Below the pieces are notes generated by a model. That model had not been told where the DNA came from and did not search any database. It saw nothing but the letters and a program-made list of their open reading frames with translations. Positions 7,628-16,034 of a stretch of 64,000 nt of DNA are shown piece by piece; the stretch's first letter is position 1; every line of letters begins with the position of its first letter. Both the position numbers and the translations under genes were made by a program. This DNA comes from Chryseobacterium limigenitum (lineage in GTDB: Bacteria > Bacteroidota > Bacteroidia > Flavobacteriales > Weeksellaceae), in contig NZ_FPKW01000006.1 of NCBI RefSeq assembly GCF_900114875.1, positions 124,001 to 188,000 on the forward strand, given 5' to 3'.

Positions 7628-8992
7628 ATGAGAGCTTACACTTACACCAGAATTTTTTTCTGTGCCGTCATGTTGTGTGTCGTACAGGCGTGCAGCTCGT
7701 TATTCGGATTGCCGTCCAATCCCGAAAAATCTACGATGGGAGAGAATACTTCTTACACCGCAGAATTGAAAAATTTACCTTTGCCTAAAGAGAAAATTGT
7801 TATCGGTGTTTATAAATTCAGGGATCAGACAGGGCAGTACAAGCCTTCTGAAAACGGAAATAACTGGAGCACCGCCGTTCCACAGGGTACCACCACTATT
7901 TTAATTAAAGCTTTGGAAGACAGCAAATGGTTTATCCCGATCGAAAGGGAAAATATTGCCAATCTTTTGAACGAAAGACAGATCATCAGATCCACAAGAC
8001 AGGAATATTTAAAAGATGCCGAAAAAAACAGCCAGGCTTTACCGCCACTTTTGTACGCCGGAATTCTTCTGGAGGGCGGAGTGATTTCCTATGACAGCAA
8101 TATTATGACGGGAGGATTGGGCGCCAGATATTTCGGAATCGGAGCTTCAACTCAATACCGACAAGACAGAATTACGATTTATCTTCGAGCTGTTTCTACG
8201 TTGAATGGAGAAATTTTAAAAACAGTTTACACTTCAAAAACCATTCTTTCAACAAGCGTCAACGGAAGTTTTTTCAGATATATTGATACTGAAAGATTAT
8301 TGGAAGCTGAGGTTGGAATGACACAAAACGAACCCGTTCAGCTTGCCGTATCTGAAGCCATCGAAAAATCGGTAAAATCTTTGATTGTTGAAGGCATCAG
8401 AGATAAAATATGGGGGAAAGCAGTTGATAATACAGTAGATTATCAAGCTTTAATCGATAATTATAACAGAGAACAGGATCAAAACCAAAACAGAGCCATC
8501 GGAAATAAGTTTCCGGATAACCAAAGAGGGAAATTTTCGGTTTTTGCTCAGGCTGAAGGTCAAAAAATTAAAGATGACTACATTAATCCTAAAATGAATA
8601 TTGGCGGAAAATTAGGCTTTAAATATTTTATAAGTCCAAGTTTCAATGTTGAGGTTAACGGCAGTTATTTCACGTTGGAAAATCAAAATATTCTTAAAAG
8701 AAATTATTTCGTTCCCGAAGTTAATCTCGAATTTTTAGTTTTCCCCAAATATAAATTTACGCCCTACATCTATGGCGGTCTTGGAGCTATGTATTCTGAG
8801 TTTAAACCTAATTACAAAGGCCAGGCAGGAGGCGGATTAGAGTATCTGATTGATAAAAACGTTGCTGTAAGAGCTTCAGCGCAATATGATTTGGGTTTTA
8901 AAGATAATTGGGAAGGTTTGGTAAATGGTAAAAGGAAAGATCAGGCGATGCGATTTGCGTTGGGAATCAACTTTTACATTGGTAACAAATAA
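7628..8992 (+). CDS. csgG: Curli secretion pore CsgG with C-terminal beta-barrel extension
   Basis: Outer-membrane lipoprotein that forms the curli export channel. The lipobox is VVQACSS near residue 22, and the mature N-terminus keeps the family pattern LKNLPLPKEKIVIGVYKFRD. The CsgG core, including LIKALEDSKWF, IPIERENIANLLNERQIIR and the membrane hairpin region GGLGARYFGIGASTQYRQD, runs to about residue 270. E. coli CsgG stops near 277 residues; here a further 170 residues alternate polar and hydrophobic residues (FSVFAQAEG, LGFKYFISPSFNVEV, YIYGGLGAMY) and end in Phe-Tyr-Ile-Gly, typical of an eight-stranded OmpA-like barrel. The barrel may anchor or decorate the pore. It follows csgF by 33 bases. 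Confidence 0.92.
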   Translation: MRAYTYTRIFFCAVMLCVVQACSSLFGLPSNPEKSTMGENTSYTAELKNLPLPKEKIVIGVYKFRDQTGQYKPSENGNNWSTAVPQGTTTILIKALEDSKWFIPIERENIANLLNERQIIRSTRQEYLKDAEKNSQALPPLLYAGILLEGGVISYDSNIMTGGLGARYFGIGASTQYRQDRITIYLRAVSTLNGEILKTVYTSKTILSTSVNGSFFRYIDTERLLEAEVGMTQNEPVQLAVSEAIEKSVKSLIVEGIRDKIWGKAVDNTVDYQALIDNYNREQDQNQNRAIGNKFPDNQRGKFSVFAQAEGQKIKDDYINPKMNIGGKLGFKYFISPSFNVEVNGSYFTLENQNILKRNYFVPEVNLEFLVFPKYKFTPYIYGGLGAMYSEFKPNYKGQAGGGLEYLIDKNVAVRASAQYDLGFKDNWEGLVNGKRKDQAMRFALGINFYIGNK

Positions 8993-9003
8993 AAACATAA
9001 ACT

Positions 9004-10515
9004 ATGAAAACTTTAATACAATTAATCAGCATAATCATCTTTTCTGTTTGTTTATTTTCCTGTAACGAAGAACTTGTAGATCAGGCTCAGACAGGGGTTT
9101 TAAAAGGAAAAGTGGTGAAAAGAGGAACCAACGAACCTATTGCCAATGTGAAGATCTTCACAGCACCAACAACGCAGACCGTGTTCAGCGGAACAGATGG
9201 TTCTTTTGAAATAGCAAGTATGCCTGTGGGAAATTATTCTGTGAAAGCAGAATTGTCCGGTTATCTTACCAATTTTCAGGCAGTTAATGTGCAAAACCAG
9301 AATCAGGTCGTAACCGTAGTTTTTGAAATGGACGATGACGAATCATTAAATTCTCCACCCACAACACCTGTGTTGCTAAGTCCGGTAGACAACGCGGTGA
9401 ACCAGCCTTTGAGTGTGGAATTGACATGGAACGCCACCGATCCCGATACGGCGGATGTTTTGAAATATAGTTTAACAATTAAAAATAATCTTGACACTAA
9501 CGTGATTCAGGTTAATGATTTGACGGCGAAGCATTATTCGCTTTCAAATTTGAAGTTTGGTGTAAGTTACTTCTGGCAGGTGTCTGTTTCGGACGGCATT
9601 CACCAGCCAGTTTTAAGTTCAATCAGTAAATTTACCACCAACACCGTTCCGTCTAACCGTTATCATTATGTTCAGAAACAAAACGGAAATTTAGTGATTG
9701 TCTCAAGTGACGCTTCTGGAAATAATTTCCAATTTACCAATTCGTCCTACAACAGCTGGCGACCACGGAAAAATAATAATGCCGGATTAATAGCTTTTTT
9801 AAGGACAGAAGGCGGAAGCGCACATCTTTACACAGCAAATCCTGATGGTTCCAATTTATTTAAAGTAACATCAGTTCCTGTAGCGGGTTTTAATAATTTT
9901 GAAATGGATTTTTCATGGAGTACAAACGGGCAGGAGCTTATTTATTCAAACTTTAATAAATTATATAAAATTAATAAAGACGGAAGCGGACTGACGCTCA
10001 TCTACACGACTCCCGACGGAAGCATGATCTCAGAATGCGACTGGAGCTATGACGGCAGTAAAATTGCCCTAAAAACCAATGATTTTAACGGGTATAATGT
10101 CAAAATTTATATTGTTGATATGGTCGGAAGTGTGGTGAAAACCATTCTTACCGGAGTTGCCGGAGCAGCCGGAGGACTGAATTTCTCCGTTGACGGACAA
10201 TTGTTGCTTTACACAAAAGATGTTTCTGCCTATCAGGACGGAAGCGGAAATTACCGCCAGCTTGATTCGCGAATTTTCATCTATAATCTAACAACAAATA
10301 CAACAATCGATATTTCTACCGAAAGCGATAAACCATTAGGAACAAACGATCTTGATCCTAGATTTTCGCCCAATAATGCACAAGTTATTTTCATGAATAC
10401 TTCTAATGATAACGTTTCTCAGAAAAATGTTATGACTATTGATCTGAGCAGTTCTATGACAGATCTTGTAAGAACTGCTCTTTTCAGTAATGCTGAAATG
10501 CCGGACTATGAGTAA
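9004..10515 (+). CDS. Lipoprotein with carboxypeptidase-regulatory-like, Fn3-like and TolB-like propeller domains
   Basis: 503-residue predicted outer-membrane lipoprotein (lipobox LFSCNEE near residue 20). Domains in order: a carboxypeptidase-regulatory-like beta sandwich (about 32-112, LKGKVVKRGTNEPIANVKIF), an Fn3-like domain (about 120-215, PTTPVLLSPVDNA, LTWNATDPD), and a TolB/PD40-like beta-propeller (about 220-503) with blades such as ANPDGSNLFKVT, INKDGSGLTLIY and DPRFSPNNAQVIFM. It starts 11 bases after csgG and ends the curli operon. A role as a surface or periplasmic curli accessory is inferred from position only; no curli-specific motif is seen. Confidence 0.82.
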   Translation: MKTLIQLISIIIFSVCLFSCNEELVDQAQTGVLKGKVVKRGTNEPIANVKIFTAPTTQTVFSGTDGSFEIASMPVGNYSVKAELSGYLTNFQAVNVQNQNQVVTVVFEMDDDESLNSPPTTPVLLSPVDNAVNQPLSVELTWNATDPDTADVLKYSLTIKNNLDTNVIQVNDLTAKHYSLSNLKFGVSYFWQVSVSDGIHQPVLSSISKFTTNTVPSNRYHYVQKQNGNLVIVSSDASGNNFQFTNSSYNSWRPRKNNNAGLIAFLRTEGGSAHLYTANPDGSNLFKVTSVPVAGFNNFEMDFSWSTNGQELIYSNFNKLYKINKDGSGLTLIYTTPDGSMISECDWSYDGSKIALKTNDFNGYNVKIYIVDMVGSVVKTILTGVAGAAGGLNFSVDGQLLLYTKDVSAYQDGSGNYRQLDSRIFIYNLTTNTTIDISTESDKPLGTNDLDPRFSPNNAQVIFMNTSNDNVSQKNVMTIDLSSSMTDLVRTALFSNAEMPDYE

Positions 10516-10523
10516 CGACTAAT

Positions 10524-10635
10524 GAATAGTGAATAGTGAATAGTGAATAGTGAATTTTGCTTCGCAAGTGAATGCTGAATTTTAAAAATTGACAATTCAC
10601 TATTCACAATTATTGACTTGCGAAGCAAAATTCAC
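10524..10635. repeat. Tandem 7-mer plus 20-bp inverted repeat foldback
   Basis: Four tandem copies of GAATAGT (10524-10551) run into a perfect 20-bp inverted repeat (arms 10550-10569 and 10616-10635) separated by 46 bases. The spacer also contains the complement of the 7-mer (CACTATTCAC), so nearly the whole block can fold into a long hairpin. It lies between the convergent curli operon and the regulator gene. It could act as an mRNA 3' stabiliser or a dispersed palindromic repeat. Confidence 0.8.
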
Positions 10636-10675
10636 CATTCACTTATTAATGCTTAGATTTTTTTCAAATATTAAA

Positions 10676-10705
10676 AAATTCCAAACCCCGTAAGGTTTGG
10701 AATTT
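10676..10705. terminator. Bidirectional terminator between curli operon and regulator
   Basis: Perfect 12-bp stem (10676-10687 with 10694-10705) with a 6-base loop, flanked by A/T tracts, in the gap between convergent genes. Confidence 0.8.
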
Positions 10706-10730
10706 CTGGTTAATTAGTTTTGGTTAATGA

Positions 10731-11381
10731 TCAGTCGATCATATGATTTTCTAGTGCGTATTTTACGACTCCAACGGAGTTTTTTACGTTGAGTTTAAGG
10801 AGAATTCTTTTGCGGTGCGTTTCTACAGTATTGATACTGATGAAAAGTTTTTCGCAGATATCTTTACTGCTGAGTCCGTCGCAAATGAGTTTTAAAATTT
10901 CCATTTCGCGTCTTGTAAGAGGATCCTTGATGTGAAGTCTTTTCTGAGCCTGCTCACTGCTGATGAAATTAATCATTCTGTCTTTTGCGTGATCACAAAT
11001 ATAAATTTCGTTAAGCAGAAGAGCCTGGATAGATTTTATAAACTCATCATATCTGCTGTTTTTATCCAGGTAGCTTTTAATTCCTTTATTGAAAAGCTTT
11101 CTTATATCTATAATATCATAGCTGTTGCCAATAATGATAATTTTTATGTTTTTATTTTCTGAGGTTATGCTTTCTACAGATTTATAAAGTTCTGTAAGCG
11201 TAAGCATGTTTGAACTTATCATGAGAAACTCGGGTGGTTCCTTTTTTAATTGTATTGATAGTGCTTCGTAGCAATTGAATACATCAATAGTATTAAAAAT
11301 CTTACTTTGAATCAATAATTTTGATAAACCTTCAGTATATAACACCGGCTCATCAAAAATGGTTAATCTGGGCTTCATCAT
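10731..11381 (-). CDS. LuxR/NarL-type regulator with degenerate receiver
   Basis: 216-residue transcription factor with an N-terminal receiver-like domain (about 1-120) and a C-terminal LuxR-type helix-turn-helix (about 148-210, LTRREMEILKLICDG, then INTVETHRKRILLKL). The receiver lacks the phospho-acceptor Asp: the third strand reads FLMISSNM with Ser56 at that position, while an acidic pocket residue (FDEP) and the later Lys (GIKSYLDK) are retained. It is therefore unlikely to be switched by ordinary aspartyl phosphorylation. It is convergent to the curli operon and monocistronic. By analogy with CsgD it is a candidate curli regulator, which is inference from position. A paralogous design lies at 16035-16706. 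Confidence 0.85.
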   Translation of the reverse strand: MMKPRLTIFDEPVLYTEGLSKLLIQSKIFNTIDVFNCYEALSIQLKKEPPEFLMISSNMLTLTELYKSVESITSENKNIKIIIIGNSYDIIDIRKLFNKGIKSYLDKNSRYDEFIKSIQALLLNEIYICDHAKDRMINFISSEQAQKRLHIKDPLTRREMEILKLICDGLSSKDICEKLFISINTVETHRKRILLKLNVKNSVGVVKYALENHMID

Positions 11382-11599
11382 GGTTAGTTTTGTTTATATA
11401 AAAATATAAAAAATTATTTACATTTTAAACAAAATAATCATAATATTGTTCTTTTTTTTAACGATACTTATAGTAAAATTTAATTTTATTGATTATTTGT
11501 TAAATAATTCTCTTTTGGTGGAGTTTTTGTTTGAAAATTTAGAGTTATTGTTAGGTAAATCTAATATTCATGGGTTTTTTGAAGTGTACAAAAAATATA

Positions 11600-12076
11600 T
11601 TAAATTGATTTAACTAACACAATAGGGATATGTTTCACAGGGAAATTTACCGAGTTGGCAATAAAACAGAATTCATTTGCCTTATGATGAAGCTCTTTTG
11701 CCTTTTCAATCATCGATTCTTCTGTGATTATGACCGTCGGATTGAGCGTAACTTCTCTAAAATGTCCACTTCCGTTGGCTGTTTCTTCCATAATCCCGGT
11801 TGCGCTGTCGGTATAATCAATAACAATAATTCCGGCTTCCGAACAAAAGTGAAGATACCACAGCATATGGCAAGACGATAAAGACGATAGAAGCAGATCT
11901 TCAGGATTGTGTTTTGTCTTGTCTCCACGAAAAGCAGGATCTGAGGAAGCTTCAATAACAGCTTTGTTTTCTATGGAAATAGTATGGCTTCTTTCGTAAT
12001 TTCTATAATTGCTGGTTCCGGTTCCTTTGTTGCCTGTCCATTGGATGGCGGTTTTGTAGTGGTGATCTTTGCTCAT
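11600..12076 (-). CDS. OsmC family peroxiredoxin-like protein
   Basis: 158-residue OsmC/Ohr-superfamily protein, a thiol-dependent peroxidase fold acting on organic or inorganic hydroperoxides in the cytoplasm. The two expected reactive cysteines are present: C69 in SLSSCHMLWYL and C137 in NEFCFIANSV. The N-terminal strands include the Arg-containing HTISIEN segment, and the typical PAFRGDKTKHNPEDLLLSS loop precedes the helix with C69. A third Cys (C78) lies in the same helix. It appears monocistronic. The 218 bp between it and the regulator gene on its left are AT-rich with nothing I can name. Confidence 0.88.
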   Translation of the reverse strand: MSKDHHYKTAIQWTGNKGTGTSNYRNYERSHTISIENKAVIEASSDPAFRGDKTKHNPEDLLLSSLSSCHMLWYLHFCSEAGIIVIDYTDSATGIMEETANGSGHFREVTLNPTVIITEESMIEKAKELHHKANEFCFIANSVNFPVKHIPIVLVKSI

Positions 12077-12110
12077 GATGTAAATTTATTTTGTATCAGC
12101 TTAAAAACAA

Positions 12111-12143
12111 AAAAGTATTTACTAAAATTAAGTAAATACTTTT
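12111..12143 (-). terminator. Terminator after the delta-60 repeat gene
   Basis: Perfect 13-bp stem (12111-12123 with 12131-12143), 7-base loop, followed on the minus strand by TTGTTTTT. It lies downstream of the minus-strand gene 12176-13594. Confidence 0.75.
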
Positions 12144-12175
12144 ATAAGATTAAATGAGATTTTTCAGGTGAAAAA

Positions 12176-13594
12176 TTAATTCTTCATCAATTTTTTTACA
12201 ACTGTTTTTCCATTCTCAAAATTGATTTTCGCAAAATAAATTCCTTTTAACAATTCTGAAACACCTGTATTGTTGTCTTTTAACGTTTTAACTATTTTTC
12301 CGTCTACAGAATAGATTTCTATTTTACTTACCTTTTCTTTTGATTTGTAAATTAAGTTTTGTTTAACAGGATTTTCGAAAGATATATCAATACTCGTTTT
12401 TGTAGCTTCAGCAGTTGATAATGTTGTAGTATTAAGTAAATATTTTACGATTGCTGCATTTCCATTTGAAATGATACTGTTGTTATTAACAACCATTTCT
12501 TCAACACTAACAAATGAACTGTCCGGATAATACCCAAAATCAGGAGCTATCGAACCACTTTGAGTGAGCTTTGTAAAAAAGGTAGGAGATTCGTCTGAAC
12601 TATAAGGGATATAGGGATGGGATGATTGGTTTCCTCCAATGTAATAATATCCATCTTTTTCAATAATACTTTTTGCCAAAGCGTTAGGATATATTGTAGA
12701 TAAGGCACAATTAAATGTATTGTCAAGAGTTCCATCTGGATTTAGTCTGAAAATTTCATTGCCTGTAGAATTTGATTTTGAAATAACAATCTTATTATTG
12801 CTGTCTATAATTGCAGTACCCAAAGGTTCAAAAATCAAATCCGATTGTAAAATGCCATTATTTCCGAAGCTCGTTACCGCCTGTCCATCGGGATTGAATT
12901 TTTTAATAATACCATTAGCATAGGCAGAGTTGATCTTGGTAATACAGACAAGATTAGATTGATTATCTAATAGTACAAGCGCTCCATAATAAAAATTTCC
13001 CTGAGTGGCTACAGAGCCGTTGTTTCCGAAAGAGGTATCAATACTTCCATCAGCATTGAATCTATATATAGTGCTAGCATCATAAACGATTATTTTTCCA
13101 TTTTGTAGGATTAGCCCTACAGAACGACCATTTACATCACCACCAACGCCATTAGGTGTTGTCGAAATGCCATTGGTTCCGAAAGTGGTATCTGGCTGTC
13201 CGTTGGGAAGTATTCTATATACTATTCCTACACTAATAGAACCAGAAACTCCACCATTAGTGTTGCCATAACCAAAAACTACCAATTTTCCATCTGGTTG
13301 CATTTTTAATTGACATTGGTAGGTGTAATAAGGTAACTGAATTTTTCCATTGTTTCCAAAAGTTGAATCCAGAACTCCATTAGCTGTAAGTTTATATACA
13401 AATGTTTCGGTACTATTCGGGATTGAATAAGATGAATAAATATTTCCATCAGAATCTTGAGTCATAGTCCAGGCAAATGTATAATTGGCAACATTAGATA
13501 CTCCGCCCGAACCGAAAGAAAAATCCTTAGAGATGATTTGTCCAAAAGCAGTCTGCACTGCGAGAAGCAGCACAAGAAATAAATTTTTTGTCAT
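12176..13594 (-). CDS. Delta-60 repeat protein exported by type IX secretion
   Basis: 472-residue secreted protein. A signal peptide (residues 1-18, cut near AFGQ) precedes repeats of the delta-60 type, seen as LTANGVLDSTFGNNGK, LPNGQPDTTFGTNG, FNADGSIDTSFGNNGS and LNPDGTLDNTFN, which probably build a beta-propeller. The last 75 residues form a T9SS type A sorting domain: FENPVKQNLIY, IEIYSVDGKIVKTL, LLKGIYFAKINF and KKLMKN. Export across the outer membrane by the gliding/Por type IX system and surface attachment or release are expected. The T9SS machinery itself is not in the window. Ligand and role are unknown. Confidence 0.88.
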   Translation of the reverse strand: MTKNLFLVLLLAVQTAFGQIISKDFSFGSGGVSNVANYTFAWTMTQDSDGNIYSSYSIPNSTETFVYKLTANGVLDSTFGNNGKIQLPYYTYQCQLKMQPDGKLVVFGYGNTNGGVSGSISVGIVYRILPNGQPDTTFGTNGISTTPNGVGGDVNGRSVGLILQNGKIIVYDASTIYRFNADGSIDTSFGNNGSVATQGNFYYGALVLLDNQSNLVCITKINSAYANGIIKKFNPDGQAVTSFGNNGILQSDLIFEPLGTAIIDSNNKIVISKSNSTGNEIFRLNPDGTLDNTFNCALSTIYPNALAKSIIEKDGYYYIGGNQSSHPYIPYSSDESPTFFTKLTQSGSIAPDFGYYPDSSFVSVEEMVVNNNSIISNGNAAIVKYLLNTTTLSTAEATKTSIDISFENPVKQNLIYKSKEKVSKIEIYSVDGKIVKTLKDNNTGVSELLKGIYFAKINFENGKTVVKKLMKN

Positions 13595-13631
13595 TGTGTA
13601 TATGTGTTTTTAAGACCACAAATATAACAAA

Positions 13632-13658
13632 AAAACCTCCAGACAAGCCAGAGGTTTT
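13632..13658 (-). terminator. Terminator after the RNase G gene
   Basis: 8-bp stem (13632-13639 with 13651-13658) just past the end of rng on the minus strand, followed there by a T-rich tract. Confidence 0.65.
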
Positions 13659-13669
13659 AAAATTTTGTA

Positions 13670-15229
13670 TTAATTAGAATATCCTATCAATTCTTCTTTT
13701 TTCGAATTGTAAATCTTGTATTCTAAATATTTAAAAGAATCCCTTGGGATGATGGTTACCCATTTTTTATACTTGATAAACCATTTCATCTGGATACTTT
13801 TAATACCTTTTGTAAGGTAAGCTTCCACGAAAGGGTGTACATGAAGGTAAAGTTTTCCTTTATCCTTTTGTATAATATTTCTGATGGTTTCTTCCAGTCT
13901 TTCCACAATAACGATCGGAGCAATGATTTCTCCGTCTTTATTTGGGTTGTCTTCTTTTGTTTCGATCTGTTTTTCCTGACGGTTTCTTTGTCTGGTAATC
14001 TGTATCAATCCAAATTTACTTGGAGGCAGGATCTTGTGGCGGGCTTTGTCGCGCATCATTTCTGCTTTCAGATGTTCAAATAGATCTCTTCTGTGATCGG
14101 GGTTTGGCATGTCTATAAAATCGATAACGATGATGCCTCCCATATCACGGAGACGCAATTGCCTTGCGATTTCTGTTGCTGCCATTTTGTTCACGTTCAG
14201 AGCGTGTTCTTTATTGGCTGCATTTCCGGTTGTGATGTTGTTTCCGGAATTTACGTCAACTACGTGTAGTGCTTCTGTGTGTTCTATCACAAGGTAAGCA
14301 CCTTTTGAACTTGGAATATTTACGTGTTTTCCGAAGCTTTGTTTAAGCTGTTTTTCTACGTTATAATATTCGAGGAGAGGGATGTGTGAATCGTAAAACT
14401 GAACAATGTTTTTTCTTTCCGGAGCAATTACTTCTACATAATTTTTCATTTCTTCCACCATTTGCTCGTCATCACAGATGATGCTTACAAAATCTTGGTT
14501 GAAATTATCTCTCAGAATAGCCGAAGCTTTGTCATCTTCGCTTAAAACTTTAGACGGAACCTTGTTTTTCTGGATGTTTTTAAAAGTGCTTTCCCATTTC
14601 TGAATCAGCTGATTCATATCATTATGAAGGTCGGCCACTTTTTTTCCTTCTGCAACAGTTCTTATGATAACTCCAAAACCTTCTGGTTTGATGCTTTCAA
14701 TTAAGGTTCTCAATCTTTCTTTTTCCTCATAGCTTTTGATCTTTTTGGAAATAGAAACTTTATTGTCGAAAGGTATTAAAACCAAAAAACGTCCCGTTAA
14801 AGAAACCTGAGTTGAAATTCTCGGTCCTTTAGTAGAAATAGGTTCTTTGGTAATTTGAAGCAGAACGAGATCGTCTTTAACGATCACTTTTTCTACTGTT
14901 CCGTTTTTGTCGATTTCGGGTTGTAGCTCGAAATTTTTTAAACTTGAAGCACTTTGCTTTTTAGAAATAGTATCTTTCAGAAACTTTCTGTAGGTAAGAT
15001 ACTGCGGTCCCAAGTCCTGATAATGCAGAAATGCGTCTTTATCGTAACCGATATTTACGAATGCTGCATTAAGGTTCGGAGCCAGCTTTTTTACTTTTCC
15101 TATAAACAAATCTCCAACTATAAAATCACTTTTGTCCTCTTCCTCATGAAGTTCGCATAGTCTTCCGTCTTCTAGCAGTGCGATCTTCGTAAAGTCGCCT
15201 TCATGCGAAACTATTAGTTCTTTCTTCAT
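13670..15229 (-). CDS. rng: Ribonuclease E/G family endonuclease
   Basis: 519-residue RNase G-type endoribonuclease for rRNA maturation and mRNA turnover in the cytoplasm. An S1 RNA-binding domain lies at about residues 36-125 (VGDLFIGKVKKLAPNLNAAFVNIG, then DAFLHYQDLG). The catalytic DNase I-like core has the two metal-binding aspartates in HVVDVNSGN and GGIIVIDFIDM. The length matches RNase G (about 490-520) and it lacks the long scaffold of E. coli RNase E. Its terminator follows. Upstream lie the mini-protein and HU genes on the same strand, separated by another terminator, so it likely has its own promoter in 15230-15390. Confidence 0.93.
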   Translation of the reverse strand: MKKELIVSHEGDFTKIALLEDGRLCELHEEEDKSDFIVGDLFIGKVKKLAPNLNAAFVNIGYDKDAFLHYQDLGPQYLTYRKFLKDTISKKQSASSLKNFELQPEIDKNGTVEKVIVKDDLVLLQITKEPISTKGPRISTQVSLTGRFLVLIPFDNKVSISKKIKSYEEKERLRTLIESIKPEGFGVIIRTVAEGKKVADLHNDMNQLIQKWESTFKNIQKNKVPSKVLSEDDKASAILRDNFNQDFVSIICDDEQMVEEMKNYVEVIAPERKNIVQFYDSHIPLLEYYNVEKQLKQSFGKHVNIPSSKGAYLVIEHTEALHVVDVNSGNNITTGNAANKEHALNVNKMAATEIARQLRLRDMGGIIVIDFIDMPNPDHRRDLFEHLKAEMMRDKARHKILPPSKFGLIQITRQRNRQEKQIETKEDNPNKDGEIIAPIVIVERLEETIRNIIQKDKGKLYLHVHPFVEAYLTKGIKSIQMKWFIKYKKWVTIIPRDSFKYLEYKIYNSKKEELIGYSN

Positions 15230-15390
15230 TTTGTTGTAAGATAAAATTATTAAGATGTTGTGAAATTGGTGTGGTTTTTATCGGGGTGATTAAGTTTTTA
15301 AATTTAGTAATAAAATTAAAACGACCCTACTTTATTGATAAAAATAAAAGTGACCACTCCTGATTTTGCACAAAATCTTATAGTTGTTGC

Positions 15391-15443
15391 AAAACAAAAA
15401 TATAGTCGGTGAACTTTAAAAAAATAAAACCACCAACTATATT
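15391..15443 (-). terminator. Terminator-like hairpin after the HU/mini-protein operon
   Basis: 13-bp near-perfect stem (15399-15411 with 15431-15443, one mismatch), 19-base A-rich loop. On the minus strand it is followed by TTTTTGTTTT, downstream of the mini-protein gene. Confidence 0.65.
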
Positions 15444-15472
15444 GTTATATTATAAATCTCGAAAAAAAGAGA

Positions 15473-15562
15473 TTATTTTTTCTTGTGTCTGTTCGCTCTT
15501 CTTCTTTTCTTTCTCTTGTGAGTTGCAACCTTGTGTCTTTTTCTTTTCTTTCCGCTTGGCAT
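15473..15562 (-). CDS. 29-residue basic protein, AURKAIP1/COX24 (mS38-like) type
   Basis: A very short gene: ATG at 15562, stop at 15473-15475, 29 codons. The product starts MPSGKKRKRHKVATH and is two-thirds Lys, Arg or His. It matches the conserved Bacteroidota protein carrying the AURKAIP1/COX24 domain, related to the mitochondrial ribosomal protein mS38 and similar in composition to mycobacterial bS22. A ribosome-associated role is plausible but is inference from family and charge. It is 42 bases downstream of the HU gene on the same strand, followed by a hairpin with a T tract, so the two are probably cotranscribed. Its size makes it easy to miss in automatic annotation. Confidence 0.85.
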   Translation of the reverse strand: MPSGKKRKRHKVATHKRKKRRRANRHKKK

Positions 15563-15604
15563 AATTTTAATTTTTTAGTAACTAGTTAATATTCAGTTAA
15601 TTTC

Positions 15605-15895
15605 TTATTTTACTGTAACTTTCGTTTTTACTTTCTCAACAAAAGATTTTGATGGTTTGAAAGCAGGAATGTTGTGAGCAGGGATTTCAATTGCAGTGTT
15701 CTTAGAAATGTTTCTTCCAGTTTTTGCTGCTCTTGTTTTAATGATAAAAGAACCAAAACCTCTTAGATAAACATTGTCCCCATTATACATAGAAGTCCTG
15801 ATCTCCTGCATAAAAGCTTCTACAACTTTCTGTGTTTCATTCTTTTCTGTTCCCAACTTATTTGAGATGGTGTTTACCAATTCTGCCTTTGTCAT
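15605..15895 (-). CDS. HU/IHF family DNA-binding protein
   Basis: 96-residue histone-like dimeric protein that bends DNA and compacts the nucleoid. The family helix MTKAELVNTISNKLG starts it, and the beta-arm signature follows: VYLRGFGSFIIKTRAAKTGRN, then IPAHNIPAFKPSKSF. The Pro at the arm tip (PAHNIPAF region) suits intercalation as in HU/IHF. The length is typical for flavobacterial HU. It is probably cotranscribed with the 29-residue basic protein. Confidence 0.92.
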   Translation of the reverse strand: MTKAELVNTISNKLGTEKNETQKVVEAFMQEIRTSMYNGDNVYLRGFGSFIIKTRAAKTGRNISKNTAIEIPAHNIPAFKPSKSFVEKVKTKVTVK

Positions 15896-16034
15896 TTCCT
15901 TTTTAAATTTTAAATTTTAGGTGTGCAAATTTAGTTAAAAAAATTGAATACTAGCAAATTAGTCGCGAATTATTTTTCGGTAAAAGGTTGAGATTTTAAT
16001 GTTTACTATATATTATGTTTGCGTTAAGATAGTA

